A DNA stretch of 44,717 nt from an uncultured Prevotellaceae bacterium (GTDB taxonomy: Bacteria; Bacteroidota; Bacteroidia; Bacteroidales; Bacteroidaceae): NCBI GenBank assembly GCA_900316975.1, contig ONFA01000028.1, forward strand, positions 1-44,717, given 5' to 3'. Shown in pieces: positions 35,401 to 42,263 of the stretch. Both the position numbers and the translations under genes were made by a program. Within the stretch, counting starts at the first letter, position 1, and each line of letters begins with the position of its first letter. The notes below the pieces were generated by a model, which searched no databases, was not told where the DNA came from, and was given only the letters and a program-made list of their open reading frames with translations.

Positions 35401-36891
35401 GTGATATCCATTATTGTAGCCATAGCAGAGAACCGAGCCATCGGTTCTGAGAACAAACTGATATATTGGTTGCCCAACGACCTGAAACGCTTCAAGGCAC
35501 TCACCACAGGCAACACCATCATCATGGGCAGACGCACGTTTGAGAGTCTGCCCAAGGGCGCATTGCCCAACCGTAGAAACATTGTGTTGTCACGCAAGGG
35601 AAAAGCCGAAGACTTCCCCGGTTGCGACCTCTACCCCACCCTCGACGAGGCACTTGCATCATGCACGGGCGATGTCTATATCATCGGTGGTGCATCGGTC
35701 TATCGCGAGGCTCTGCCTAAGGCCGACCGTCTCTGCCTCACCTACATCTACGACACCCCCCAAAAAGCCGACACATTCTTTCCTGAGATTGACGAAAGCG
35801 AATGGGTGGAGACCTCCAGAGAGGAGCACGAGACGGATGAAAAACACGCATATCGGTATGCGTTTGTGAACTTGGAGAAAAAAGCAAAGAGTGAACAATT
35901 CTTGAACGATAATAAAATTGTCATTTATCAGTCAGAAGATGGACAGACACAGATTGATGTCCGTCTGGATAATGAGACAGTATGGCTGACTCAGGCTCAG
36001 ATGTCAGAACTGTTCCAGACAGACCGAACGTCTATCGTTCGCCACATCAACAATATATACAAGGCTGAGGAATTAGACCGAGATTCAACCTGTGCAGAAA
36101 TTGCACAAGTTCAAATGGAAGGCAAGCGAACGGTAAAACGTACTGTTCCGTTTTTCAACTTAGACATGATTATCTCTGTAGGTTATCGAGTGAATTCAAA
36201 GCGTGGGGTGAAATTCCGTCAATGGGCGAATAAGGTCTTAAAAGACTATCTTGTCAAAGGTTATGCCCTCAACAAGCGCATCCGCAAGGAACAAATCGGT
36301 GAACTTCGCCAGTTGGTGGGGATACTTGGACGCACGATTCAAAACCAATTCCTAATTTCCAACGACGAAACCAATGCCTTGTTTGAGGTGGTGACAGATT
36401 ACACCTATGCCCTCGACACCCTCGACAACTATGATTATGAACGGCTTGTCATCGACAAAACCACAAAGAAAGAGCCTTTCCATGCCACTTACGAGAACGC
36501 CATAGAGGCCATAAATGGTTTACGAACCAAGTTTGGAGGTTCTACACTTTTTGGCAACGAAAAGGACGACTCTTTCAAGAGCAGTATAGGGCAAATCTAT
36601 CAGACGTTTGGAGGCGAAGAACTCTATCCCAGCGTAGAAGAGAAGGCTGCCATGCTCTTGTATCTTGTCACTAAAAATCACTCGTTTAGCGATGGCAACA
36701 AACGCATAGCAGCCACATTGTTCCTTTGGTTCCTCAACAACAACGGAATCCTCTATCGTGAAGATGGCTCAAAACGTCTGGCTGATAATACTCTTGTGGC
36801 CTTAACCCTGATGATAGCGGAGAGTCGAACGGAAGAGAAGGACGTGATGGTGAAAGTGGTGGTGAACCTTATCAATCAACGGAATTTGTAG
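35401..36891 (+). CDS. folA: Dihydrofolate reductase fused to a RhuM-Fic/Doc protein
   Basis: A single open frame of 496 residues. Residues 1-162 are a complete DHFR: MISIIVAIAENRAIGSENKL, catalytic Asp27 in LPNDLKRF, cofactor-binding IIMGRRTFESL, and VYIIGGASVYREAL. It ends YAFVNLEKKA, where DHFR normally stops. The frame continues through KSEQFLNDNKIVIYQSEDG into a RhuM-family domain (about 172-300; VWLTQAQMSELFQTDRTSIVRHI) and a Fic/Doc domain with NHSFSDGNKRIAATLF (His427, Asn433, Lys434, Arg435). The Fic motif is nearer the Doc type (HxFxDxNKR). The start is GTG. A TTG at the junction (LNDNKIVIYQ) could also give a separate RhuM-Fic protein. The DHFR part makes tetrahydrofolate; the target of the Fic part is unknown. 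Confidence 0.9.
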   Translation: MISIIVAIAENRAIGSENKLIYWLPNDLKRFKALTTGNTIIMGRRTFESLPKGALPNRRNIVLSRKGKAEDFPGCDLYPTLDEALASCTGDVYIIGGASVYREALPKADRLCLTYIYDTPQKADTFFPEIDESEWVETSREEHETDEKHAYRYAFVNLEKKAKSEQFLNDNKIVIYQSEDGQTQIDVRLDNETVWLTQAQMSELFQTDRTSIVRHINNIYKAEELDRDSTCAEIAQVQMEGKRTVKRTVPFFNLDMIISVGYRVNSKRGVKFRQWANKVLKDYLVKGYALNKRIRKEQIGELRQLVGILGRTIQNQFLISNDETNALFEVVTDYTYALDTLDNYDYERLVIDKTTKKEPFHATYENAIEAINGLRTKFGGSTLFGNEKDDSFKSSIGQIYQTFGGEELYPSVEEKAAMLLYLVTKNHSFSDGNKRIAATLFLWFLNNNGILYREDGSKRLADNTLVALTLMIAESRTEEKDVMVKVVVNLINQRNL

Positions 36892-36978
36892 GAAGAGAAG
36901 TTACCGTTTAAACGATAAAGTTTTATTGATAATACAAGGAAAAAAGTATAATGAGATACTATTCAAAACCGTCACTTT

Positions 36979-37485
36979 ATGAATGAATATCAGAAATTTG
37001 ATTATTTTTCCACAAGTGATGATAAATTGTGGATCCATAAATGTAATCTTGAAAAATATGGGCTTACACTCTCAGAAGTAAAAGATTATATATATCAAAT
37101 GAATAAAGACAGACTCCAGTGGGAAGAAAAGAGAAAGAAATTTGATGAATGGGGACCTGTTTTACAACTTTTTGTTTCTGTTGTCGCAGTATTCATATAT
37201 GCCCTTATATCTACAATCTCTTATGAGATTTTTAAGGAAAGTTCATATATTTGTACAACACTATCCACTTGTTTTCTTTTCCTTCTCGTTGTATTCGAAT
37301 ACTACATATGGAAAAATGTTAAAGTTTTGAACAGATACGACAAATGGTTAGAAAAGAAATACAAGAAGAAAACACAATATAATCCGATTATTGAGAAATT
37401 ACTCGACGATGCAAATTTTGAACATTGGAAATTTTCCAATGAACTACAAAGGGAATTTAATGAACGTCAAACAAAAAGCAACTAA
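36979..37485 (+). CDS. AT-rich two-TM protein of unknown function
   Basis: A 168-residue protein I do not recognise. It has a soluble N-terminus (1-55), two adjacent TM helices (about 60-84 and 89-112), then a basic helical tail (about 113-168). Codon use is strikingly AT-rich compared with its neighbours, which suggests recent acquisition. It lies 87 bp after the DHFR-RhuM-Fic gene on the same strand, so the two may form an accessory module inserted between folA and the rsmF-like gene. The small two-helix form resembles membrane effectors of defence systems only in general shape; there is no sequence evidence for that. Confidence 0.7.
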   Translation: MNEYQKFDYFSTSDDKLWIHKCNLEKYGLTLSEVKDYIYQMNKDRLQWEEKRKKFDEWGPVLQLFVSVVAVFIYALISTISYEIFKESSYICTTLSTCFLFLLVVFEYYIWKNVKVLNRYDKWLEKKYKKKTQYNPIIEKLLDDANFEHWKFSNELQREFNERQTKSN

Positions 37486-37629
37486 GGAAACGCTTCATTG
37501 CGCACGGCTCGACACTATTTTAAACAACTCTTACGGTAATCGTAAGTTAAAATAAAAATTAATTACTAAGAGATCTGAAAGAAAAAAACTTGAAACCTGA
37601 TTTTTCATAATCAGAATTCACGAAAAACC

Positions 37630-39000
37630 ATGACATTACCCATTGATTTCCAACGAATGATGACCGAGTACATCGGCAAGGAAGAATACGAAAGACTTGC
37701 CGAGGCACTTGCTTTGCCTGCACCCACCAGCATCCGCATCAATCTCCGGAAAAACGCTCAACCCTCATCTTTCCACTTTCAACTTTCCCCTGTTCCCTGG
37801 TGCCGCGAGGGTTTCTTCCTCGAAGAACGCCCGTCGTTCACTTTCGACCCACTTTTCCATGCCGGATGCTACTATGTGCAGGAGGCATCCTCCATGTTCT
37901 TGTCGCATATACTGAAACAATATGTGAATGAGCCTGTTGTGGCACTCGATTTGTGTGCAGCCCCAGGCGGGAAATCCACGTTAGCATTGTCCGAGTTGCC
38001 TGAAGGTTCGATGCTCATTGCCAACGAAGTGGTCAGGCAAAGAGCAAATATCCTCGCTGAAAACCTCATCAAATGGGGCAATCCCTACTGCATTGTAACC
38101 AACAACTATGCCGAAGATTTCGGAGCATTTAGTGATGTCTTCGACCTCATCATCTGCGATGCCCCCTGCTCGGGCGAGGGAATGTTCCGCAAAGACCCTG
38201 CCAGCATCGGTGAATGGAGCCTTGCCAATGTAGATACCTGTTGGCGACGGCAGCGCGACATCGTGCGTGACATCTGGCACACGCTGAAGGAGGACGGCAT
38301 CTTCATCTACAGCACCTGCACCTACAACCTCCTCGAAGACGAAGAAAACGTGGAGTGGATTGCCAAGACATTAGGAGCCGAAGTGCTCTCATGCCATCCC
38401 CTGCCAGAATGGGGATTGACAGAGAAGAACACCCACTTCTACCCCCATCGGGTGAAAGGCGAAGGCTTCTTCGTCAGCGTATTGCGGAAGACGACGACAG
38501 ACGACAGACAACAGCCAACAGGCAACGGGCGGCACAAGAAATTGAAAGAGGGAAAGAAGGGAAAAGTCACCCCTAAGATACCCCAAGAACTGAAAAGGTG
38601 GCTATTGGAAAACGAAGACTTTGTCATCCTCGAAGAAGGAGACTTGTTTCGTGCCATTCCCACCTTGCATCATGCTCTCTATGAACAAGTCCAACGCAAC
38701 CTGAAAGTAGTGCATGCAGGCATCGAACTCGCCTCTGTGAAAGGAAAGAACCTGCAACCCAGCCAAAGCCTTGCCATGAGCAACTGCCTCAACCAAGAAG
38801 TCTTCCCGATTGCAGAAGTAGATGAACAGCAAGCCATCACCTATCTCCGCACAGAAGCATTGCAACTGCCAGCCAACACACCCAAAGGCTATGTGCTCAT
38901 CACCTATCAAGGACATCCTCTCGGTTTTGCCAAGAACATCGGCAACAGGGCAAACAACCTCTATCCTGCTGAATGGAGAATCAGGAAGAGTGAAAAGTGA
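37630..39000 (+). CDS. RsmF/NOP2/Sun-family rRNA m5C methyltransferase
   Basis: A 456-residue S-adenosylmethionine-dependent RNA cytosine-C5 methyltransferase, the type that modifies 16S rRNA (RsmF/YebU). Motifs: LDLCAAPGGKSTLALSEL (SAM binding), DLIICDAPCSGEGMF with Cys180 for product release, IYSTCTYNLLEDEEN with nucleophile Cys230, and a C-terminal RNA-binding extension. The last residues (RKSEK) and the stop codon lie inside the left arm of a palindromic element (38987-39086), so the original C-terminus may have been altered. An internal low-complexity linker (TTTDDRQQPTGNGRHKKLKEG...) is also present. I give no gene symbol because the exact target is unproven. Confidence 0.9.
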   Translation: MTLPIDFQRMMTEYIGKEEYERLAEALALPAPTSIRINLRKNAQPSSFHFQLSPVPWCREGFFLEERPSFTFDPLFHAGCYYVQEASSMFLSHILKQYVNEPVVALDLCAAPGGKSTLALSELPEGSMLIANEVVRQRANILAENLIKWGNPYCIVTNNYAEDFGAFSDVFDLIICDAPCSGEGMFRKDPASIGEWSLANVDTCWRRQRDIVRDIWHTLKEDGIFIYSTCTYNLLEDEENVEWIAKTLGAEVLSCHPLPEWGLTEKNTHFYPHRVKGEGFFVSVLRKTTTDDRQQPTGNGRHKKLKEGKKGKVTPKIPQELKRWLLENEDFVILEEGDLFRAIPTLHHALYEQVQRNLKVVHAGIELASVKGKNLQPSQSLAMSNCLNQEVFPIAEVDEQQAITYLRTEALQLPANTPKGYVLITYQGHPLGFAKNIGNRANNLYPAEWRIRKSEK

Positions 39001-39086
39001 AAAATGAAAAGTGAAAAATCTAAGTATCCCCCATTCGGATGGCAGGTAAAATAGATTTTTCACTTTTCACTCTTCACTTTTCACTT
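38987..39086 (+). repeat. Palindromic element overlapping the rsmF-like stop codon
   Basis: Left arm 38987-39022 (AGTGAAAAGTGAAAAATG units) and right arm 39053-39086 (TTTTTCACTTTTCACTCTTC units) are inverted copies. The 30-bp loop contains CCCCCATTCGGATGG. The stop TGA of the methyltransferase gene is within the left arm, and the right arm ends just before the promoter of the next gene. It probably acts as a terminator-like hairpin. Confidence 0.88.
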
Positions 39087-39094
39087 TATTTTCG

Positions 39095-39102
39095 TATCTT
39101 TG
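39095..39102 (+). promoter_or_regulatory. -7 promoter element for the gene at 39131
   Basis: TATCTTTG matches TAnnTTTG, 28 nt before the ATG and immediately after the palindromic element. Confidence 0.65.
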
Positions 39103-39130
39103 CACACTGAAACAAAGCAAAACAACACAA

Positions 39131-39718
39131 ATGAATTTATACGTTAGATATTTCGATCACGAATGTTTGGCAAAGTCCGTGGAAGAAGCCATTGACTTTC
39201 TCCGTTCGATACCTGAAATCAAGGTGGAGAGCAATGCTGCAAGCCGCATCACCACATTCTTGAACTCATCCAACCTCTACCCGTTCCGTCTGAAGGTGAG
39301 TTACTCCAACTATGTGCTCTTCCTGAAGACAGAAGCAGAGAACTTGGAGCAGTTCAAAGAAGAGGAGGCAATGCGCAAGGAACAGAAGGCAGAGCGCATC
39401 ACCACCATGGCAGAACGCAAGAAGACGATTCTTGATGCACTCAACGAAGAGAAAGTTGGTTGGTGGGAAGCAGCCCTCACGTTCAAGCGTGTGCTCACCA
39501 TCCCTGAAACAGGCAAGTGCAAATATGTGGACACACCTTTCCGTGTGCGTCTCAAAGCCCTCAGTGCGATGGATGCCTACAACCGTATCATCAACCACTT
39601 GAAGAACCGTCCAGAAGTTGACCCACGTTCTCAATTCCCATCTGCAAAGAGTGATAAGTTTGAATATCAATTCATCGGAGAGGAGAATGAGAACACCGAA
39701 GCGTCCAGCAACGAATAG
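39131..39718 (+). CDS. Conserved-looking hypothetical protein, cytoplasmic
   Basis: A 195-residue soluble protein with no signal or TM helix; I do not recognise the family. It has an N-terminal alpha/beta region (MNLYVRYFDHECLAKSVEEAIDFLRSI), a charged helical middle (about 78-110, EEEAMRKEQKAERITTMAERKK), and a C-terminal basic/aromatic region (TFKRVLTIPETGKCKYVDTP) with an acidic tail (EENENTEASSNE). It is transcribed alone from its own promoter element and is convergent with the PorE-like gene across a palindromic repeat. The even composition suggests a normal core gene. Confidence 0.8.
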   Translation: MNLYVRYFDHECLAKSVEEAIDFLRSIPEIKVESNAASRITTFLNSSNLYPFRLKVSYSNYVLFLKTEAENLEQFKEEEAMRKEQKAERITTMAERKKTILDALNEEKVGWWEAALTFKRVLTIPETGKCKYVDTPFRVRLKALSAMDAYNRIINHLKNRPEVDPRSQFPSAKSDKFEYQFIGEENENTEASSNE

Positions 39719-39731
39719 TATCAATCAACTT

Positions 39732-39846
39732 CTTTGGAGGTAAAGGAGGTAATTGAGGAGTTAGAGGAGTTAAAGGAGTTAGAGGAGTTAGAGCCAAATG
39801 TTATACTGGTGTCAAGGTATCGGCTTTAACTTCTCTAACTTCTCTA
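39732..39846 (+). repeat. Palindromic element with 9-bp tandem arms, convergent intergenic region
   Basis: The left side carries GGAGTTAGA in near-perfect 9-bp tandem (preceded by GGAGGTAAA variants). The right side (about 39820-39846) is made of TTAACTTCTCTAAC units that pair with it using G-U pairs. It lies between convergent genes and could terminate both. Confidence 0.82.
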
Positions 39847-39861
39847 ACATCCCCCACTTCT

Positions 39862-41949
39862 TTAGAAGATGAAGTTCTCCTCTTCCTCGGCTTCTTCCTT
39901 ACGTTTGGCAGCCGCCTTCTTCTCCTCTTCCTCAGGTTTGTATTCGTTGAGGGTGGTGCCATAAGTAGTGCGGAGCACACGGAACTCAGTGCGGCGGTTG
40001 AGGGCATTGAGCACTTCTTGAGCATCCTCATCCTTGAAGGCAAGGATGTATGCTTCCGTCAGTGTATCTGTTTCGTGCACCTCCACCTTGGGGTCACCGG
40101 CAAGGAGGGTTTCAGCCAATTTCTTGGTGATGATTTTCGGGCGAGACTCACCATAACCCACCGCAGTGAGGCGATCCCTTGCCACCCCATGCTGAATGAG
40201 ATAGCGGACAACAGACTCGGCACGTCGCTGAGAAAGTCGCTGGTTGTAATCGTCATTGCCTCGGTAGTCGCAATGGGCAGAGAGTTCGATGGTGATGTTG
40301 GGATTCTCGTTCATCATCTCCACCAATTTGTCCAACGCCTCCGTCGATTCGGGCGTGAGGTCGGCACGGTCAAACTCATAGAAGATATTGTCGATGAGCA
40401 CAGGCACATTGATTGGTGGCAAGGGGAACTGTAGCGTATATTCATGACTCTCCTCGGCATCTTCCACACGAATCTCGTTTTTCACATTCAGATAACCCTT
40501 GCAGGTGCCCAACAGCACATAATCCACATCAGGCTTGAGTACTTGTGTGAAAGAGCCGTCGCCCTTGACAGAGAGTTTCAAGTTGGTGCCATCATTGCCC
40601 ACCATATAGACGAGGGCTTCTGGCAGTTCGTAGCCGTCTTTCTCATACACCCATCCCGTCACTGTCTGCAAGATTTCAGGACACTCGAACGAGAAGATGT
40701 GTTCCCAACCTTTGCCGTCGTTGCGCGAAGAACTGAAGTAGCCACGGTTATGCACTCCTTCGAAAGTCATGCCGAAGTCATCAGCAGAAGAGTTGAGCGG
40801 ATATTGCTGATTCTCCACGATGGTGCCTCGAATGGAATCTTCGTGGGCGATGAAGATGTCCAGACCTCCCATGCCTGGGTGACCGTCGGAAGAGAAATAG
40901 AGGTCGCCATTCGGACGGAACGAAGGAAACATCTCGTCGCCCGCCGTGTTGATGGGACGTCCGAGGTTTTCCATGCCGCCAAATCCGCTGCTGAGGATGC
41001 GTGTGCGCCAAATGTCCAAGCCACCCTCACCCCCCTGTGCATCGCTGACAAAGTAGAGCCATTGACCATCGGGACTGACCGCTGGATGGGCAAAGGAGGT
41101 GAGCGTGTCGCGAGAAATCACACACTTGGTCGGCTTGCTCCACGAGGCATCGCTACGTTGCGACTGCCAGATTTCGGCATAGCGCGGATAGTCGGGATCG
41201 CTGCTGCAACGCGTGAAGTACATCGTCTTGCCGTCAGGACTCAAACATGAGGCTCCTTCATCATATTCCGTATTCACTTCACCTTCTATCACATCCACAG
41301 GTTGCCACTTACCCTGTTCATTCTTACGGGAAAAGAAGAGGTCGCCAAACTTCAAGCCCGTAATGCCTGATATATCATCGCCTGCAGCCTCCTTACGGGT
41401 GGAAGAGAGCACCAGTTGGTCGGCATCGTCGCCTACCAACATGGGGCTGTAATCCGAACGGCGAGAATTGAACACCGCCTCTTTCTTAATCTTATACTGA
41501 TTCGGCTTTGCCTTCCATTGTGGACCCAACTCACAGGAGAGCAATCCACTACGTGCCAACTCATTGCCGGGGTCAAATTCCAGATACTGATTAAAGTTTT
41601 GTGCTGCCTGCTTATACTGTCCTGCCTTCAACTGCTGACGTCCCAAGTGCAGATAAGCCATGCTGTCTGGAATGTTATAGCGGATGGCATTCGTATAAGC
41701 CGCCATCGCCTTTTGCGTGTAACCGATGTGACGGTAGCACTCCCCCATCATGAAAGCCCTGACCGCCCGTTTATCCTTCTCTTTCGGCGTACAGCGCGAA
41801 TACGACTTCTTATAATTGATTGAAGCCGCATAGTATTCGCCAATGGCATAACTCTGCTCCGCCTTCTTGAAGGCAACCCCTTCGTTGGCACAAGCACACA
41901 CCATCAGCACCGCTATATAAATCAATATGTGGAAAATCTTCCGTTGCAT
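39862..41949 (-). CDS. PorE-like lipoprotein (TPR, PD40 propeller, CRD, OmpA)
   Basis: A 695-residue envelope lipoprotein (signal MQRKIFHILIYIAVLMVCAC, lipidation Cys18 or Cys20). Domains in order: TPR-like repeats (about 25-145), a PD40/WD40-like beta-propeller (about 165-440; DEGASCLSPDGKTMYFTRCS, SFRPNGDLYFSSDGHPGMGG), a carboxypeptidase-regulatory-like domain (about 450-525), and an OmpA peptidoglycan-binding domain (IELSAHCDYRGNDDYNQRLS). A charged Lys/Glu-rich tail follows. This order matches PorE of the type IX secretion system, which fits the T9SS-type tails in this window. A symbol is withheld because paralogues with the same order exist. A minus-strand terminator sits just 13 bp upstream of its start. 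Confidence 0.85.
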   Translation of the reverse strand: MQRKIFHILIYIAVLMVCACANEGVAFKKAEQSYAIGEYYAASINYKKSYSRCTPKEKDKRAVRAFMMGECYRHIGYTQKAMAAYTNAIRYNIPDSMAYLHLGRQQLKAGQYKQAAQNFNQYLEFDPGNELARSGLLSCELGPQWKAKPNQYKIKKEAVFNSRRSDYSPMLVGDDADQLVLSSTRKEAAGDDISGITGLKFGDLFFSRKNEQGKWQPVDVIEGEVNTEYDEGASCLSPDGKTMYFTRCSSDPDYPRYAEIWQSQRSDASWSKPTKCVISRDTLTSFAHPAVSPDGQWLYFVSDAQGGEGGLDIWRTRILSSGFGGMENLGRPINTAGDEMFPSFRPNGDLYFSSDGHPGMGGLDIFIAHEDSIRGTIVENQQYPLNSSADDFGMTFEGVHNRGYFSSSRNDGKGWEHIFSFECPEILQTVTGWVYEKDGYELPEALVYMVGNDGTNLKLSVKGDGSFTQVLKPDVDYVLLGTCKGYLNVKNEIRVEDAEESHEYTLQFPLPPINVPVLIDNIFYEFDRADLTPESTEALDKLVEMMNENPNITIELSAHCDYRGNDDYNQRLSQRRAESVVRYLIQHGVARDRLTAVGYGESRPKIITKKLAETLLAGDPKVEVHETDTLTEAYILAFKDEDAQEVLNALNRRTEFRVLRTTYGTTLNEYKPEEEEKKAAAKRKEEAEEEENFIF

Positions 41950-41962
41950 ATTTCTAAAAACG

Positions 41963-41994
41963 AAAAAAAGGCTTCATTATTGCATGGAGCCTTT
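41963..41994 (-). terminator. Minus-strand terminator between the small peptide gene and the PorE-like gene
   Basis: On the minus strand AAAGGCTCCA pairs with TGAAGCCTTT across a short loop, followed by further T. It should end the BspA-like/peptide transcript. The T run lies only about 13 nt before the PorE-like start codon, so that gene's promoter must overlap or precede it. Confidence 0.65.
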
Positions 41995-42082
41995 CAGGAA
42001 AAGGCAAACAGGAACTATGCCGCCTCATAGAACACCTGTCCGTCCCTGTTGTGATCGCCAATATTAACTTTTTCAAGGAGGC

Positions 42083-42250
42083 TCATCGACCTTCGCCCAG
42101 ATAGTCCTCGTCACTACCACCCAAGATGAATTTGTCCGCTTCGCTGAGATTCGTATTGATGCCCTTCAATCCCGCAGGACTAGTGCAGATGATGCCTTGG
42201 TGCTGCAACTTTACCACCTCCATAAGGGGTTTCATATAGTTTTTCTTCAT
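42083..42250 (-). CDS. 55-residue MKKxYMKP-type peptide
   Basis: A short ORF: MKKNYMKPLMEVVKLQHQGI at the start, then ICTSPAGLKG, an acidic/Gly-rich end (LGGSDEDYLGEGR) and stop TGA. An ideal Shine-Dalgarno AAGGAGA (42259-42265) lies 8 nt before the ATG and overlaps the stop codon of the upstream surface-protein gene, so translation is well supported and coupled. Peptides with this kind of start (MKKxYxKPxxxVVxLxxQ) recur in Prevotella and Bacteroides genomes as far as I remember, but their function is unknown to me. Its mature part could be exported; no clear signal peptide is seen. Confidence 0.8.
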   Translation of the reverse strand: MKKNYMKPLMEVVKLQHQGIICTSPAGLKGINTNLSEADKFILGGSDEDYLGEGR

Positions 42251-42263
42251 CGTTCAGTTCTCC

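Noticed and set aside
37500..37629. Small hairpin CTTACGGTAATCGTAAG upstream of the rsmF-like gene as a riboswitch
   Set aside because: It is a simple 6-bp hairpin without conserved riboswitch features and without a T run; too weak to call as a regulatory RNA or terminator.
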